Part shown: positions 36,502 to 45,319 of the stretch, piece after piece | Layout: the number at the start of each line of letters is the position of its first letter | Position numbering within the stretch: the first letter of the stretch is position 1 | Program-made: the position numbers and the translations under genes | The notes under the pieces: model-generated | Told to the model about the DNA's origin: nothing | What the model saw: only the letters and a program-made list of their open reading frames with translations | The model's database searches: none | Source of the DNA: Leucobacter coleopterorum | GTDB lineage: Bacteria > Actinomycetota > Actinomycetes > Actinomycetales > Microbacteriaceae | NCBI RefSeq assembly: GCF_011382985.1 | Contig: NZ_CP049933.1 | Coordinates: forward strand, 1,674,001-1,738,000 | Length of the DNA: 64,000 nt | Direction: 5' to 3'

Positions 36502-37377
36502 TCATCCTACGAGCTGCTGCGCAAAGACGTGCGGGGTAAATCCAGTGAGGTCGCCGATCCCCTCACCCTGCCCGACAAGCTTGATCGGCAGGCCGGTCTT
36601 CTCCTGCACCGACAGCACAAATCCGCCCTTTGCAGAACCGTCAAGCTTCGTGAGCACGAGCCCGGTTACCCCGGCGTGTTCAATGAACGCCTCGGCCTGC
36701 GCAAGTCCATTTTGACCGGTGGTCGCGTCGAGCACCAGAAGCACCTCAGACACCGGAGCCTGCTTTTCGATCACCCGTCGGATCTTGCCGAGCTCGTCCA
36801 TGAGCCCACCCTTTGTCTGCAGCCGCCCTGCCGTGTCAATGATGGCGATGTCGTAGTTCTCCTCGACCGCTTTCTGTACGGTTTGGAATGAAACGGACGC
36901 GGGATCCTGCCCCTGCTGCTGCGGCTTCACGATGTCTACGCCGGCGCGCTCCGACCAGGTTGCGAGCTGTTCAACGGCGGCGGCACGGAAGGTATCGGCG
37001 GCGCCGACAAGAATCCGCTTGTCGAACGACTTTAGGTAGTTCGCGAACTTGCCGATCGTGGTGGTCTTGCCAACTCCGTTCACCCCGACCACAAGAATGA
37101 CTGCGGGGCGCTCCGAGAGCTTCAGCGTCGGGTCATACGCGGCGAGGCGCTCCTCAATGGCGTCGCGCAGCATGCGCCGCATCTCCTTCACCTCAGTCAC
37201 CCGGTGACGCGTCACGTCGGCGCGCAGCTGATCCAGAATCGACTCCGCGACATCCGGCCCAAAATCGGCCGTGATCAGCGCGGTCTCAAGGTCGTCCCAG
37301 GTCTCGTCGGTGATTTGCTCCGAGCCGCTAAAAATACCTCGGAACACATTTGAGAAGGACCATGATCGCTCAGCCAT
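36502..37377 (-). CDS. ftsY: Signal recognition particle receptor FtsY
   Basis: SRP receptor GTPase. GVNGVGKTTTIGKFANYL, DTFRAAAVEQL, DTAGRLQTKGGLM and TKLDGSAKGG define the NG domain. The protein is only 291 aa, lacking the long acidic A domain of E. coli FtsY, which is typical for actinobacteria, where a short N-terminal helix contacts the membrane. There is no ribosome binding site; TAGTAT lies 6 bases before the ATG, suggesting a leaderless transcript. In related genomes smc normally lies directly upstream; here about 16 kb of other genes intervene. Confidence 0.96.
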   Translation of the reverse strand: MAERSWSFSNVFRGIFSGSEQITDETWDDLETALITADFGPDVAESILDQLRADVTRHRVTEVKEMRRMLRDAIEERLAAYDPTLKLSERPAVILVVGVNGVGKTTTIGKFANYLKSFDKRILVGAADTFRAAAVEQLATWSERAGVDIVKPQQQGQDPASVSFQTVQKAVEENYDIAIIDTAGRLQTKGGLMDELGKIRRVIEKQAPVSEVLLVLDATTGQNGLAQAEAFIEHAGVTGLVLTKLDGSAKGGFVLSVQEKTGLPIKLVGQGEGIGDLTGFTPHVFAQQLVG

Positions 37378-37383
37378 GCATCG

Positions 37384-37389
37384 ATACTA
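37384..37389 (-). promoter_or_regulatory. Candidate -10 box for leaderless ftsY transcript
   Basis: TAGTAT on the minus strand ends 6 bases before the ftsY ATG and overlaps the last codons of the upstream membrane protein gene. There is no Shine-Dalgarno sequence. Confidence 0.5.
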
Positions 37390-38196
37390 CCGGCGCGATT
37401 CCCTCCCGTCTGCCGACTGCGGTGCGGGATCGAAATCAACCACAAGTGAGAGCGCCGCAAACGGATCATTCAAAAGCTCACGATCACCCGGGTGCCGCCG
37501 AAAATACTCGATAGTTTCGGCGATGACGATGGGGTCTGATCCCATCGTCATGGGGATGATAGTGCTCACTCCTTCATCGGCGGAATAAAGCTTTATAGCT
37601 TTGACTCGACCCTTCCTACCAAGTTCCACTTCCTCAAGGGACGCCCAGGACACAAACCATGGACGCCCGAGGAAAGTCCGACAAACAATGCCCGCTTCAT
37701 CAAGGGTGACACCAAACGGGTAGAAGATTCCAAAAATTGCGTGCGCAACCCCTGCAAGCCCGCCTACCACGGTAACAAACCAGAAAACCGATCTCATTCC
37801 AGGCGTCTGCGCGATCGTCGATTCACCGGTCATTAAGATTTCAAGCAAAGGCATGAAGCTGGCTATGAAAAGCAAGAAAACAGCGACGTAAAAGACAGGC
37901 ATCAGCCGACTGGGCAAGAAGCGAAGCCGCGTCTCTGACCTCACTCGGATCACCTTCATGAGAGCAGGCCGAGTGGCCAAAAATCCACCAGAGAATAGTA
38001 AGAATGTGCCCGTAAACACAAGAATTATATTGAGACTAAAAAAAAACTTATCCCAAGATACTACAAGAACAACCAACACAAAAATGGGGAGAAATAAAAG
38101 AACGAAGAGCACTGTCGGGAAACTGGCGTCCCTATAACTATCTGAAATACTCAACTTTGGTGAACGCACGACACCTTCTGGATACCCTTGTCTCAT
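37387..38196 (-). CDS. Multi-pass membrane protein of unknown function, possible immunity protein
   Basis: I do not recognise the family of this 269-aa protein. It has four membrane helices (TVLFVLLFLPIFVLVVLVVS, IILVFTGTFLLFSGGFL, FYVAVFLLFIASFMPLLEIL, FWFVTVVGGLAGVAHAIFG). A soluble, PH-like C-terminal part follows (GVTLDEAGIVCRTFLGRPWF, LEEVELGRKG). The DNA is clearly more AT-rich than its neighbours, with A/T runs near 38040-38110. The ATG follows GAGGGGACC. It lies 44 bases after the WXG-motif gene on the same strand, so it may protect against that product; this is inferred from position and topology only. Confidence 0.6.
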   Translation of the reverse strand: MRQGYPEGVVRSPKLSISDSYRDASFPTVLFVLLFLPIFVLVVLVVSWDKFFFSLNIILVFTGTFLLFSGGFLATRPALMKVIRVRSETRLRFLPSRLMPVFYVAVFLLFIASFMPLLEILMTGESTIAQTPGMRSVFWFVTVVGGLAGVAHAIFGIFYPFGVTLDEAGIVCRTFLGRPWFVSWASLEEVELGRKGRVKAIKLYSADEGVSTIIPMTMGSDPIVIAETIEYFRRHPGDRELLNDPFAALSLVVDFDPAPQSADGRESRR

Positions 38197-38240
38197 AATC
38201 CAGGTCCCCTCAATGCGGATTTCATGTTAAATAACCCAGG

Positions 38241-39374
38241 CTAGAAGACATAATTCCAGTCACCAGCATCAATTGCTTCGCGTATATCCAAAGGCACCGA
38301 GTTCTCGTAGGCCCCCCTTGCAGTTTCACTAAGCAAGAATGCAATGCCACCGATAATTAGGGCGACACCACCACCACTAAGGCCAACGGCCGTTGCACCG
38401 ACACCAAGTACCACACTCGACCCGACACCCGCTCCAATTCCAACCGCATTCGAAGAGATCGACCCCCCATTGGTTACGTCGATTCCAGCAGCAGCAACAT
38501 CCACCGCAAAACCAACAACAGGTAGCGTGCGCGATCCAATCCTCAGCTTTCTCACTTCTCCGTCAAACATGTCACGGGTGGCTTTGAGGTCCCCGCTCGA
38601 TTCTTTGAGCGCCGGCTTGCGGATTTCGGGATCCCCTGAATTACGGCGATGGGTATGGGTATCTGCGGCCTCGCGAGCCTTTGCAGCAGCTGCTTCAAAT
38701 TCCTTTAAGTTCTCTGCCCACTTCGCGGACACAAGCCCAACTGCGGTGTTCCGCGCAAGGTCGTTTCCCTCACCAAGCGTCTTGAGCACCCATGCAAGCT
38801 CGTCGAAATCCGTAACACGAGAAATAAGAGGCACCAGGTGCTCATCGATCCATTTCTCAAGATCAGTCCACCAATTTCCGACGTCTTCCGCGATGCCTTT
38901 GAAGAGTTCTTGAGCCTTTTGGTACTCGCCGGGCTGCCAAACCTGAACGCAGGCACCATTACTCATGGATGAAACGGGTGCGGATTTGCCAGCAGGATAT
39001 GCCCCAGGCGGTGGAGGCGGCAAAGGCATCGTAATCCAGTCTCCGTCGACAACTAACCGCCCTTCCTTCGCAGAATCCGCATAGTCCTGAAACTTCTCTC
39101 TGCCTCGGGTAATGCGATTTGCAAATGCCCGAAACGCCGAGGCCGCGTCCTTCGAATACCCATGAACCGGCTCGACACCTTTTGCGGTAGCCCCTACGGT
39201 TTGGCGAAACGCCGTTCCGGTCTCGCCTAGCCAAGAGTGGATCGAATGGTTTTTCAGCTTCATTAGACTCAAATGCAACTCCTCGCTCAACTTCGAGGGG
39301 TTGTTTTCAAGCCAGTCTGCAAGGTCGTGAAGGGAAGCCGGATCACCGGTTATTTTGAGATAAATTCCGCTCAT
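38241..39374 (-). CDS. WXG-motif protein with glycine-rich hydrophobic C-terminus, candidate type VII secretion effector
   Basis: A 377-aa protein with no recognised enzymatic motif. Residues 1-105 are helical and carry W48-L49-G50 (HSWLGETGTAFRQT), the turn motif of WXG100/LXG type proteins. A Pro stretch (PLPPPPPGAYP, about 117-126) separates this from a charged middle region. Residues 284-348 are hydrophobic and full of glycine with GxxxG spacing (GIGAGVGSSVVLGVG, GLSGGGVALIIGG), followed by a polar end. That tail could insert in membranes, as described for TelE-like effectors. There is no Sec signal peptide. Its ATG overlaps the upstream stop (ATGA). Effector function is inferred. Confidence 0.6.
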   Translation of the reverse strand: MSGIYLKITGDPASLHDLADWLENNPSKLSEELHLSLMKLKNHSIHSWLGETGTAFRQTVGATAKGVEPVHGYSKDAASAFRAFANRITRGREKFQDYADSAKEGRLVVDGDWITMPLPPPPPGAYPAGKSAPVSSMSNGACVQVWQPGEYQKAQELFKGIAEDVGNWWTDLEKWIDEHLVPLISRVTDFDELAWVLKTLGEGNDLARNTAVGLVSAKWAENLKEFEAAAAKAREAADTHTHRRNSGDPEIRKPALKESSGDLKATRDMFDGEVRKLRIGSRTLPVVGFAVDVAAAGIDVTNGGSISSNAVGIGAGVGSSVVLGVGATAVGLSGGGVALIIGGIAFLLSETARGAYENSVPLDIREAIDAGDWNYVF

Positions 39375-39667
39375 TTGCTGAACACCTTGTTCGTAAAGTT
39401 ATCGAGCGATTCTTTGATCTCATCATCCGTCAGATGCTGATCATCGATTGCACGGTGCGATATCTCACAAATCCCGCTAACGGCATTCGAAGCCAACTGT
39501 GCACTCTCAAGCGCAATCCGCACGATCAAAGCAATCTTGTCACTCGCTACACCACCGTCAGCGGAGGATGAAAAACCAGCTAGAGCAGTGTTGAGGTCTG
39601 CTTCGGCCCTCTCTGGTCTCTTAAGCCATTCGGTCATTTCATATCGGTCAACCCGAATGAGGCTCAT
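39371..39667 (-). CDS. Small helical protein, possible effector partner
   Basis: A 98-aa acidic protein that I cannot assign to a family. It is predicted to be almost wholly helical, with a central low-complexity turn (GFSSSADGGVASDK) between two helical halves. That size and layout resemble the small WXG100-like or Lap-type partners encoded just before LXG effectors. No WXG motif is present (the single W is in EMTEWLKRPERA). Start and stop both overlap neighbouring genes by ATGA, so it is produced in step with the 377-aa protein. Partner function is inferred from this arrangement. Confidence 0.5.
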   Translation of the reverse strand: MSLIRVDRYEMTEWLKRPERAEADLNTALAGFSSSADGGVASDKIALIVRIALESAQLASNAVSGICEISHRAIDDQHLTDDEIKESLDNFTNKVFSK

Positions 39668-40029
39668 ACAAGCCTCCCATTGCGAATGAGATGTTCAGAG
39701 AACTGCGGATCGAAATTCACTACGTCAAACGGTTGCTCGTCTTTGATGGACCCCAGCTCATCAGTCTGTATAAGGATCCACGGTTGAGCAGGTCCGCAAT
39801 TTTCAGCGAGTCTATCAAGCGCCGTATAGGCAATCAGCGCCTTTCGCGCGTCGGGCAACTCGCGCACTTCTGCGGCGTGTTGGCCTTCTGCAACCTCACG
39901 GATTGGAAGATAGAGCACGGGAGGAATAATTCTCGGCCCGGCAACTGGAGCGGTAGATGCCACCACCGGAGCCTGGTGCCTGCTGATATCTCGCATAAGC
40001 TTATCGTAATCAAGGTCATCGTCATGCAT
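39664..40029 (-). CDS. SAV_915/SseB-like protein heading the WXG cassette
   Basis: About 121 aa. PPVLYLPIREVAEGQHAAEV, RKALIAYTALDRLAENCG and QPWILIQTDELGSI match the pattern of the actinobacterial SAV_915 family, related to SseB-like domains, whose function is unknown. I start at the ATG at 40029, since the residues before it are not typical; no clear ribosome binding site is seen. The stop overlaps the next start (ATGA). This is the first gene of a four-gene unit on the minus strand, preceded by about 250 AT-rich bases that must hold its promoter as well as that of the divergent livH. Confidence 0.65.
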   Translation of the reverse strand: MHDDDLDYDKLMRDISRHQAPVVASTAPVAGPRIIPPVLYLPIREVAEGQHAAEVRELPDARKALIAYTALDRLAENCGPAQPWILIQTDELGSIKDEQPFDVVNFDPQFSEHLIRNGRLV

Positions 40030-40193
40030 GCAAAAAACCAATCTTTAAATAATACATAGACAATGCTACAGCAAATCCCCCAATTCAAAATGACTCGCTC
40101 AAGAATGTGCAACACACCCCACCACCGCGTTTCATTTTGGTGTCAGTTCGTCAGATTCCGTCAGTTGTGCACTGAGATCGCTCGAGGCTCCGC

Positions 40194-40199
40194 TATATT
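40194..40199 (+). promoter_or_regulatory. Candidate -10 box upstream of livH
   Basis: TATATT, the closest match to TATAAT in the 40042-40285 gap, lies about 86 bases before the livH start. No good -35 is found at 16-19 bases. Confidence 0.3.
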
Positions 40200-40285
40200 C
40201 TCTGAGCATATGTGTTTCTTCTGGAGGCACGAGCATTTGTTGACGAAGAGATTTCGAATAGTTCGAAATGACCGATGGAGGTCTA

Positions 40286-41711
40286 GTGATTCGCACCGTG
40301 TTAGAGAGTCAGGCACCCCTGAGGCGCCTTGTGCTCTTACTTCTCGCCGGGTTACTCGCGGTATGGGGGCTTTCCTCGCTTGCTTGCTCGCCTGCACAGG
40401 CGACAAGCTGCACCCCGGCCCAACGACCGCCTGCCTGCAAGGTGTCATCAAAACGAGCGCGGGCGAACCAGCGGTTGGCGTCAAGCTTGAACTTAAGGGC
40501 ACCGAGGCACCAGGGACACAGCAGACAACAACCGATGCGACCGGCAGCTGGATCTTTTCGATCGACGAGGCTGGCGAATACGTTGTGACGGTGGACCCGA
40601 AAACCCTTCCGGAGGGTCAGTTTTTGAAGGGACAGGGATCCCGAACGATCTCCATCGAACTCTTCAACACGGGCAGCGCGCTTTTTCCGCTAACCGATGA
40701 TGCCTCAGCAGCCGCACCAAGCGATGATGGCGGTGCTGACAAGCGCGACGAAAACGCAACAACCACCCAAACTCCAGCGAATCCGAATCAGACTGAAACC
40801 ACCTCCGCAGCCACCTCCGCTTCAGGCGAGTTCTCGTGGTCCCGGCTGTGGCAGCAGGCTGCCTCCGGTATTCGCATGGGTCTCCTGCTCTCACTTGCGG
40901 CAGTAGGACTCTCCCTCGTTTATGGCACGACGGGCCTCAGCAACTTTGCTCACGCCGAGATGATCTCGATGGGTGGCATCCTCGCCTTCCTGTTTATGTC
41001 GATCACCGGCAACATTTGGCTGGCAGGCGGCATTGCTGTTCTAATCATGGCCGGATTCGGTTGGCTGCAAGACGCAGTGCTCTGGAAGCCGCTACGGCGA
41101 AAACGGCTGAGCCTCATGCAACTCATGATCGTTTCGATTGGCCTCTCGATCGTGCTGCAGAACCTCTTCCAGTTCTTCTTTGGCGCCAATGTGTTGCGCA
41201 TCGACCCGAGCACCCCAAAGACCGTACAGCTCTTTGGAGTCACCCTCACCGTGCAGTCCTACATTGCAATGGGCATCGCACTTGTTGCGATTATCGGTGT
41301 TGGCCTCGCCCTAAAATACTCGCGTTTCGGCCGCGCAACTCGCGCTGTGTCTGACAATCCGGCACTCGCCGAGGCCTCAGGCATCGACGTGAACCGCGTG
41401 GTGCGAGTGGTGTGGATCGCCAGCTCCGCTCTCGCGGGCCTCGCCGGCGTGCTGCTCGGCCTCGTGCTCAACGGCATTTCGTGGAACACCGGCTGGCAAT
41501 TCTTGCTGCTCCTCTTCGCTGCGGTGGTGCTCGGCGGGATCGGCACGGCATTCGGCGCGGTTGTGGGGCCATGATCATCGGCCTCATCGTTGAGATGGCG
41601 AACATCTGGCTGCCGGGCGACCTGAAACACGCCGCGGCTCTCTTCATCCTCATCATCGTCTTGCTGGTTCGACCGCAGGGCATCTTCGGTCGTAAAGAGC
41701 GGATCGGTTAA
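40286..41711 (+). CDS. livH: LivH-type permease with an N-terminal secreted Ig-like domain (two frame breaks as read)
   Basis: Permease of a branched-chain amino acid-type ABC importer, about 475 aa after repair. It begins with a signal peptide (RRLVLLLLAGLLAVWGLSS). A carboxypeptidase-regulatory-like beta domain follows (QGVIKTSAGEPAVGVKLELK, SWIFSIDEAGEYVVTVDPKT), then a Ser/Thr/Asn-rich linker and the LivH membrane domain (GLSNFAHAEMISMGG, EASGIDVNRV). The GTG at 40286 follows GGAGG. Breaks are in the C run 40413-40416 and the G run 41565-41568; one base each joins CTPGPTTACLQG and VVGAMIIGL. It is the first gene of livHMGF; no binding protein is in this operon. Confidence 0.85.
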
Positions 41712-41719
41712 GGACAATC

Positions 41720-42715
41720 ATGAGCTATCCACTTGAACTCCTGCAGGCGATTCTGCAGACCGCCCTCTCCCCCGTCACGGCCGCGTTTGTGCTCGCCGCC
41801 ATCGGCCTCAATATCCACTTCGGGTTCACCGGCCTCATGAACATGGGCCAGGCCGGCTTCATGCTGATTGGTGGCTACGGCTTCGTGATCTCAGTCATGG
41901 CCGGGATTGGGTTCTTCCCCGCGATTCTCATCTCAATCATCGCGTCAATGCTGTTTGCTTTGCTGCTCGGGATCCCAACCCTGAAACTGCGCGGCGATTA
42001 CCTGGCGATCGTCACCATCGGTGCTGCCGAGATCGTGCGTATGGTCGCACGACTCGCGAACCTTTCGACTATCACGGGCGGCCCGAGCGGCATTCAAAGC
42101 CCGAAATTCCGCGTCGAGTTCAACGCCCTTTCTCCCCTGCCTGAAGGACGCACAGACCTGTTTGGGCTTGGGATCCTCGACTACAACAACACCGGGGTCG
42201 ACGACTGGTGGTCTCGCATTGTGGCTTGGTCGCTCGTTGCCCTCTTTTTGCTAGTGACCTGGCTGCTCATGCGCAGCCCCTGGGGTCGTGTACTCAAGGG
42301 CATCCGCGAAGACGAGGACGCCGTGCGCAGCCTCGGCAAGAGCACCTTCTCGTACAAGATGCAGGCGCTCATGATCGGTGGTGTGATGGGCGGTTTTGGC
42401 GGCATCATCATGGCCATGCCCGCGGCGATCAACCCGGACGGCATGGGACGCGCGACAACGTTTAACCTCTGGATGATCATGCTGCTCGGCGGCGCGGCCA
42501 CCATTTTCGGACCGCTGCTCGGCTCGATCCTCTTTTTTGTCGTGCGTCTCGTCATATCCAGTCTTGCAACAGAGTACGTGCCCTCGACCATTTTGAGCGC
42601 ACAGCAGACCGAGATCGTCTCGTGGATCCTCATTGGTCTCATGCTGATGCTGCTCGTCATATTTAGACCGCAAGGCATACTCGGGAACAAAAAGGAGCTG
42701 TCGTTCAATGTCTAG
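41720..42715 (+). CDS. livM: LivM-type branched-chain amino acid ABC permease
   Basis: Second permease of the liv importer, 331 aa with eight to nine membrane helices. Family marks are GLNIHFGFTGLMNMGQAGFM, LRGDYLAIVTIGAAEIVRM and SPWGRVLKGIREDEDAVRSL, the cytoplasmic loop that contacts the ATPase. The frame is intact. The ATG at 41720 lies 8 bases after livH with AAGGA upstream, and its end overlaps livG by 8 bases. Substrate range (Leu/Ile/Val, urea or short amides) cannot be read from the permease. Confidence 0.93.
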   Translation: MSYPLELLQAILQTALSPVTAAFVLAAIGLNIHFGFTGLMNMGQAGFMLIGGYGFVISVMAGIGFFPAILISIIASMLFALLLGIPTLKLRGDYLAIVTIGAAEIVRMVARLANLSTITGGPSGIQSPKFRVEFNALSPLPEGRTDLFGLGILDYNNTGVDDWWSRIVAWSLVALFLLVTWLLMRSPWGRVLKGIREDEDAVRSLGKSTFSYKMQALMIGGVMGGFGGIIMAMPAAINPDGMGRATTFNLWMIMLLGGAATIFGPLLGSILFFVVRLVISSLATEYVPSTILSAQQTEIVSWILIGLMLMLLVIFRPQGILGNKKELSFNV

Positions 42716-43702
42716 CATTTCGGAATCAGCACAGCAGACCATTCCCGGCTACCCTTATGACCGCGAGGCACTGCGTGATACGCTGCGCACGCTCGATCAG
42801 ACACCGGGCGTATCAAAACCCGATCCGATCCTCACCGTCGATAACATCGAACGCAAGTTCGGTGGCATGACGGCCGTTGACGTGAAGCACCTCGAGGTGC
42901 AGCGCGGCGCCATCACCGCGCTTATCGGCCCAAATGGCGCGGGCAAAACGACGTTCTTCAACCTGCTAACGGGGTTTGATAAGCCGTCGAAAACAAAAGG
43001 TGCTCCTCTCGCGCAGTGGTCTTTTGAAGGAGTAAGCCTCGGTCGCACCAACGCAACGAAGGTTGCGCGCGCTGGCATGATCCGAACCTTCCAGCTCACC
43101 AAGGCGCTGAGTCGCATGACGGTGCTTGAGAACATGCTCGTCGGAGCTCGGGATCAGCCGGGTGAGAACCTGTTTGTCGGACTCATTAAACCGCTCTGGA
43201 TCAAACGCGAGCGCGAAAATATCGAGCGCGCTGAAGACCTGCTGCGCCGCTTTAAACTCGACGCAAAGCGTGATGACATGGCGGGCAGCCTCTCGGGCGG
43301 CCAGAAGAAGCTGCTCGAGATGGCACGCGCACTCATGGCGAATCCATCGATGATCATGCTTGATGAGCCCATGGCCGGTGTGAACCCCGCGCTCACGCAG
43401 AGTCTGCTCGACCACATTCAAATGCTGCGCGATGAGGGAACCACCGTGCTTTTTGTGGAGCACGACATGCACATGGTGCGACATATCTCCGACTGGGTTG
43501 TGGTGATGGCCCAGGGCCAGCTAATCGCGGAGGGACTACCCGAGGACGTGATGGGCAGCGAGGCTGTTGTTGACGCCTATCTGGGGCTCACCACGATCGG
43601 GATCTGGGTGACGACGACATGCTCACAACCGGGCTTATGCGGGCGATCGAGACGGAGATCGCTGAAGAAGAGGCGCAGGACGATGCGGAGGAAGCGCGAT
43701 GA
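42708..43702 (+). CDS. livG: LivG-type ABC ATPase (frame broken near the C-terminus as read)
   Basis: ATPase of the liv importer, about 331 aa. Walker A is GPNGAGKTT, the signature LSGGQKKLLEMARALM, Walker B SMIMLDEPMAG and the H loop LFVEHDMHMV. The N-terminus has an unusual extension of about 40 residues before the first strand. As read, the last residues run off-frame and overlap livF by 107 bases. Adding one base to the G run 43583-43586 gives AYLGAHHDRDLGDDDMLTT, an acidic tail, and a stop overlapping the livF ATG (ATGA), which is far more plausible. Confidence 0.92.
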
Positions 43703-44454
43703 CCGAGACGACCGACATTGTGATGCGCGCGGATCACCTCGACGCGGGGTATCTGCCGGGCATCAATATTCTCAACGATTGCTCGCTCGAAGCGCGCCGT
43801 GGTGAACTCGTTGGCATTATCGGCCCCAACGGCGCCGGCAAGTCGACACTCTTGAAGGCGCTTTTTGGCCTCGTCAACATTCGCAGTGGTCGAGTGTTGC
43901 TTGAGGATCGCGACGTCACCGGCCTCAAGACAAACGAGTTCGTGCGCGCTGGTGTGGGCTTCGTGCCGCAGACCAACAACGTGTTCCCCTCACTGACCAT
44001 CGAAGAGAATCTGCAGATGGGACTCTTTCTGAAGCCTAAGGAATTTGCAGAACGCGCGGCCGAGATGTGGGATCTGTTTCCCATGCTCGCGGATCGCCGT
44101 AGGCAGCTCGCCGGATCACTCTCGGGCGGTGAACGTCAATCGGTAGCCATGGCGCGCGCCCTCATGATGAAGCCGAGTGTGCTGCTGCTCGACGAGCCAA
44201 GCGCCGGCCTCTCCCCCGTGCGACAGGACGAGACCTTTATTCGTACGCGCCAGATCAACAAGACGGGTGTCACGATCATCATGGTCGAGCAGAACGCTCG
44301 CCGCTGCCTGCAAATATGTGATCGCGCCTACGTGCTTGACCAAGGCACCAACGCGTACGAGGGTCCGGGACGTGAACTCGCGAACGACCCCAGGGTCATT
44401 GAGCTCTACCTTGGCACCCTCGCACAAGACGTAGAGGCAAAAGCGAAGGATTAG
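43699..44454 (+). CDS. livF: LivF-type ABC ATPase
   Basis: Second ATPase of the liv importer, 251 aa. Walker A is GPNGAGKST, the signature LSGGERQSVAMARALM (ERQ in place of the usual QQ) and Walker B SVLLLDEPSAG. GFVPQTNNVFPSLTIEENL is typical for LivF. The ATG overlaps the repaired livG stop. It ends the livHMGF operon and converges with the TauE-like gene, overlapping its stop by 4 bases without a visible terminator. Confidence 0.94.
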   Translation: MTETTDIVMRADHLDAGYLPGINILNDCSLEARRGELVGIIGPNGAGKSTLLKALFGLVNIRSGRVLLEDRDVTGLKTNEFVRAGVGFVPQTNNVFPSLTIEENLQMGLFLKPKEFAERAAEMWDLFPMLADRRRQLAGSLSGGERQSVAMARALMMKPSVLLLDEPSAGLSPVRQDETFIRTRQINKTGVTIIMVEQNARRCLQICDRAYVLDQGTNAYEGPGRELANDPRVIELYLGTLAQDVEAKAKD

Positions 44455-45194
44455 TTAGGCTCCGCAAAGAACTCAAAACCAAGCTTCACGATGAGGGCCG
44501 CAACGATAATGAGGAACAGCACTCGCACAAACCCTGCGCCCTTCTTGATCGCCATTCGGGATCCGAGATAGCTACCCGCAATGTTTGCGGCCCCCATCAC
44601 GAGCCCGAGTGGCCACAGAACGGCACCGAGTGGGATAAACAGCAGGAGGGCACCAAGGTTCGTTGCGAAGTTCACGATCTTTGCCTGCGCACTCGCCATC
44701 AGAAAGTCGTAGCCAAGTACCCCGACTAGCGTGATAATCAAGAAGGTACCGGTACCCGGGCCTATGAGTCCGTCATAGAAGCCGATGGCTGCACCCGCCA
44801 CACCGGCGATCGCCACGTGTTTTACGCCGTGGTACTTCAGTTTGGTGACGGCTCCCAGTGAGGGTTTACAGATCGTCACAAGCGCAACACCAACCAGCGC
44901 GATCAAGATGATCGGTTTGAACACCACAGGCGGCAAAAAAGCCGCAAGTGATGCGCCGCTAGTGGCCGCGACCAAGGCGATTCCAGCCATTGGAAGTACC
45001 GTTCTCAGGCTAGGACGCACACTCCGGTAATAGCTCAAGCTGCTCGTTGCTGTTCCAAACACAGAGGCAAGCTTGTTCGTCGCGAGCGCCTGCAGCGGTG
45101 TAATCCCGGGCACCAGCAGCAGCGCGGGCAGTTGCAACATACCGCCTCCACCCACGACGGCATCGATCCAACCGGCAGCGAAGGCCGCGAGCAC
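44451..45194 (-). CDS. TauE/SafE family membrane exporter
   Basis: At least 247 aa with seven to eight membrane helices, of the TauE/SafE sulfite/organic acid exporter family. AGWIDAVVGGGGMLQLPALL and the internal repeat AAIGFYDGLIGPGTGTFLII are the two family hallmarks. The GTG at 45194 gives a first helix that seems about 15-20 residues short. Upstream lies a G run at 45228-45231 where one extra base would open a frame reading SFQFAPEGLDWQGIALIV, so this start may be another casualty of a missing base. The substrate is unknown; no sulfur genes are nearby. Confidence 0.8.
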   Translation of the reverse strand: MLAAFAAGWIDAVVGGGGMLQLPALLLVPGITPLQALATNKLASVFGTATSSLSYYRSVRPSLRTVLPMAGIALVAATSGASLAAFLPPVVFKPIILIALVGVALVTICKPSLGAVTKLKYHGVKHVAIAGVAGAAIGFYDGLIGPGTGTFLIITLVGVLGYDFLMASAQAKIVNFATNLGALLLFIPLGAVLWPLGLVMGAANIAGSYLGSRMAIKKGAGFVRVLFLIIVAALIVKLGFEFFAEPN

Positions 45195-45319
45195 TATGAG
45201 GGCGATGCCCTGCCAGTCAAGACCTTCGGGGCAAACTGAAACGAAGCGAAATACGAACTCAAACGGAGTGACTTTCGGTGGGAGCAGCGAGGCTAGGGAA
45301 TCAGGCCTAGGTTACCCCG

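Noticed and set aside
38241..39374. Calling the 377-aa protein a colicin or a nuclease toxin
   Set aside because: The hydrophobic glycine-rich tail is suggestive of membrane insertion, but there is no colicin translocation or receptor domain and no nuclease motif.
40063..40285. An in-frame extension of the livH reading frame upstream of 40286
   Set aside because: The extension has no signal peptide, no family similarity and is out of frame with the true N-terminus; GGAGG before the GTG at 40286 and the signal sequence fix the start.
42708..43805. A LivG with an Arg-rich C-terminus overlapping livF by 107 bases
   Set aside because: The Arg-rich tail is off-frame. Adding a G at 43583-43586 gives an acidic tail and an ATGA overlap with livF.
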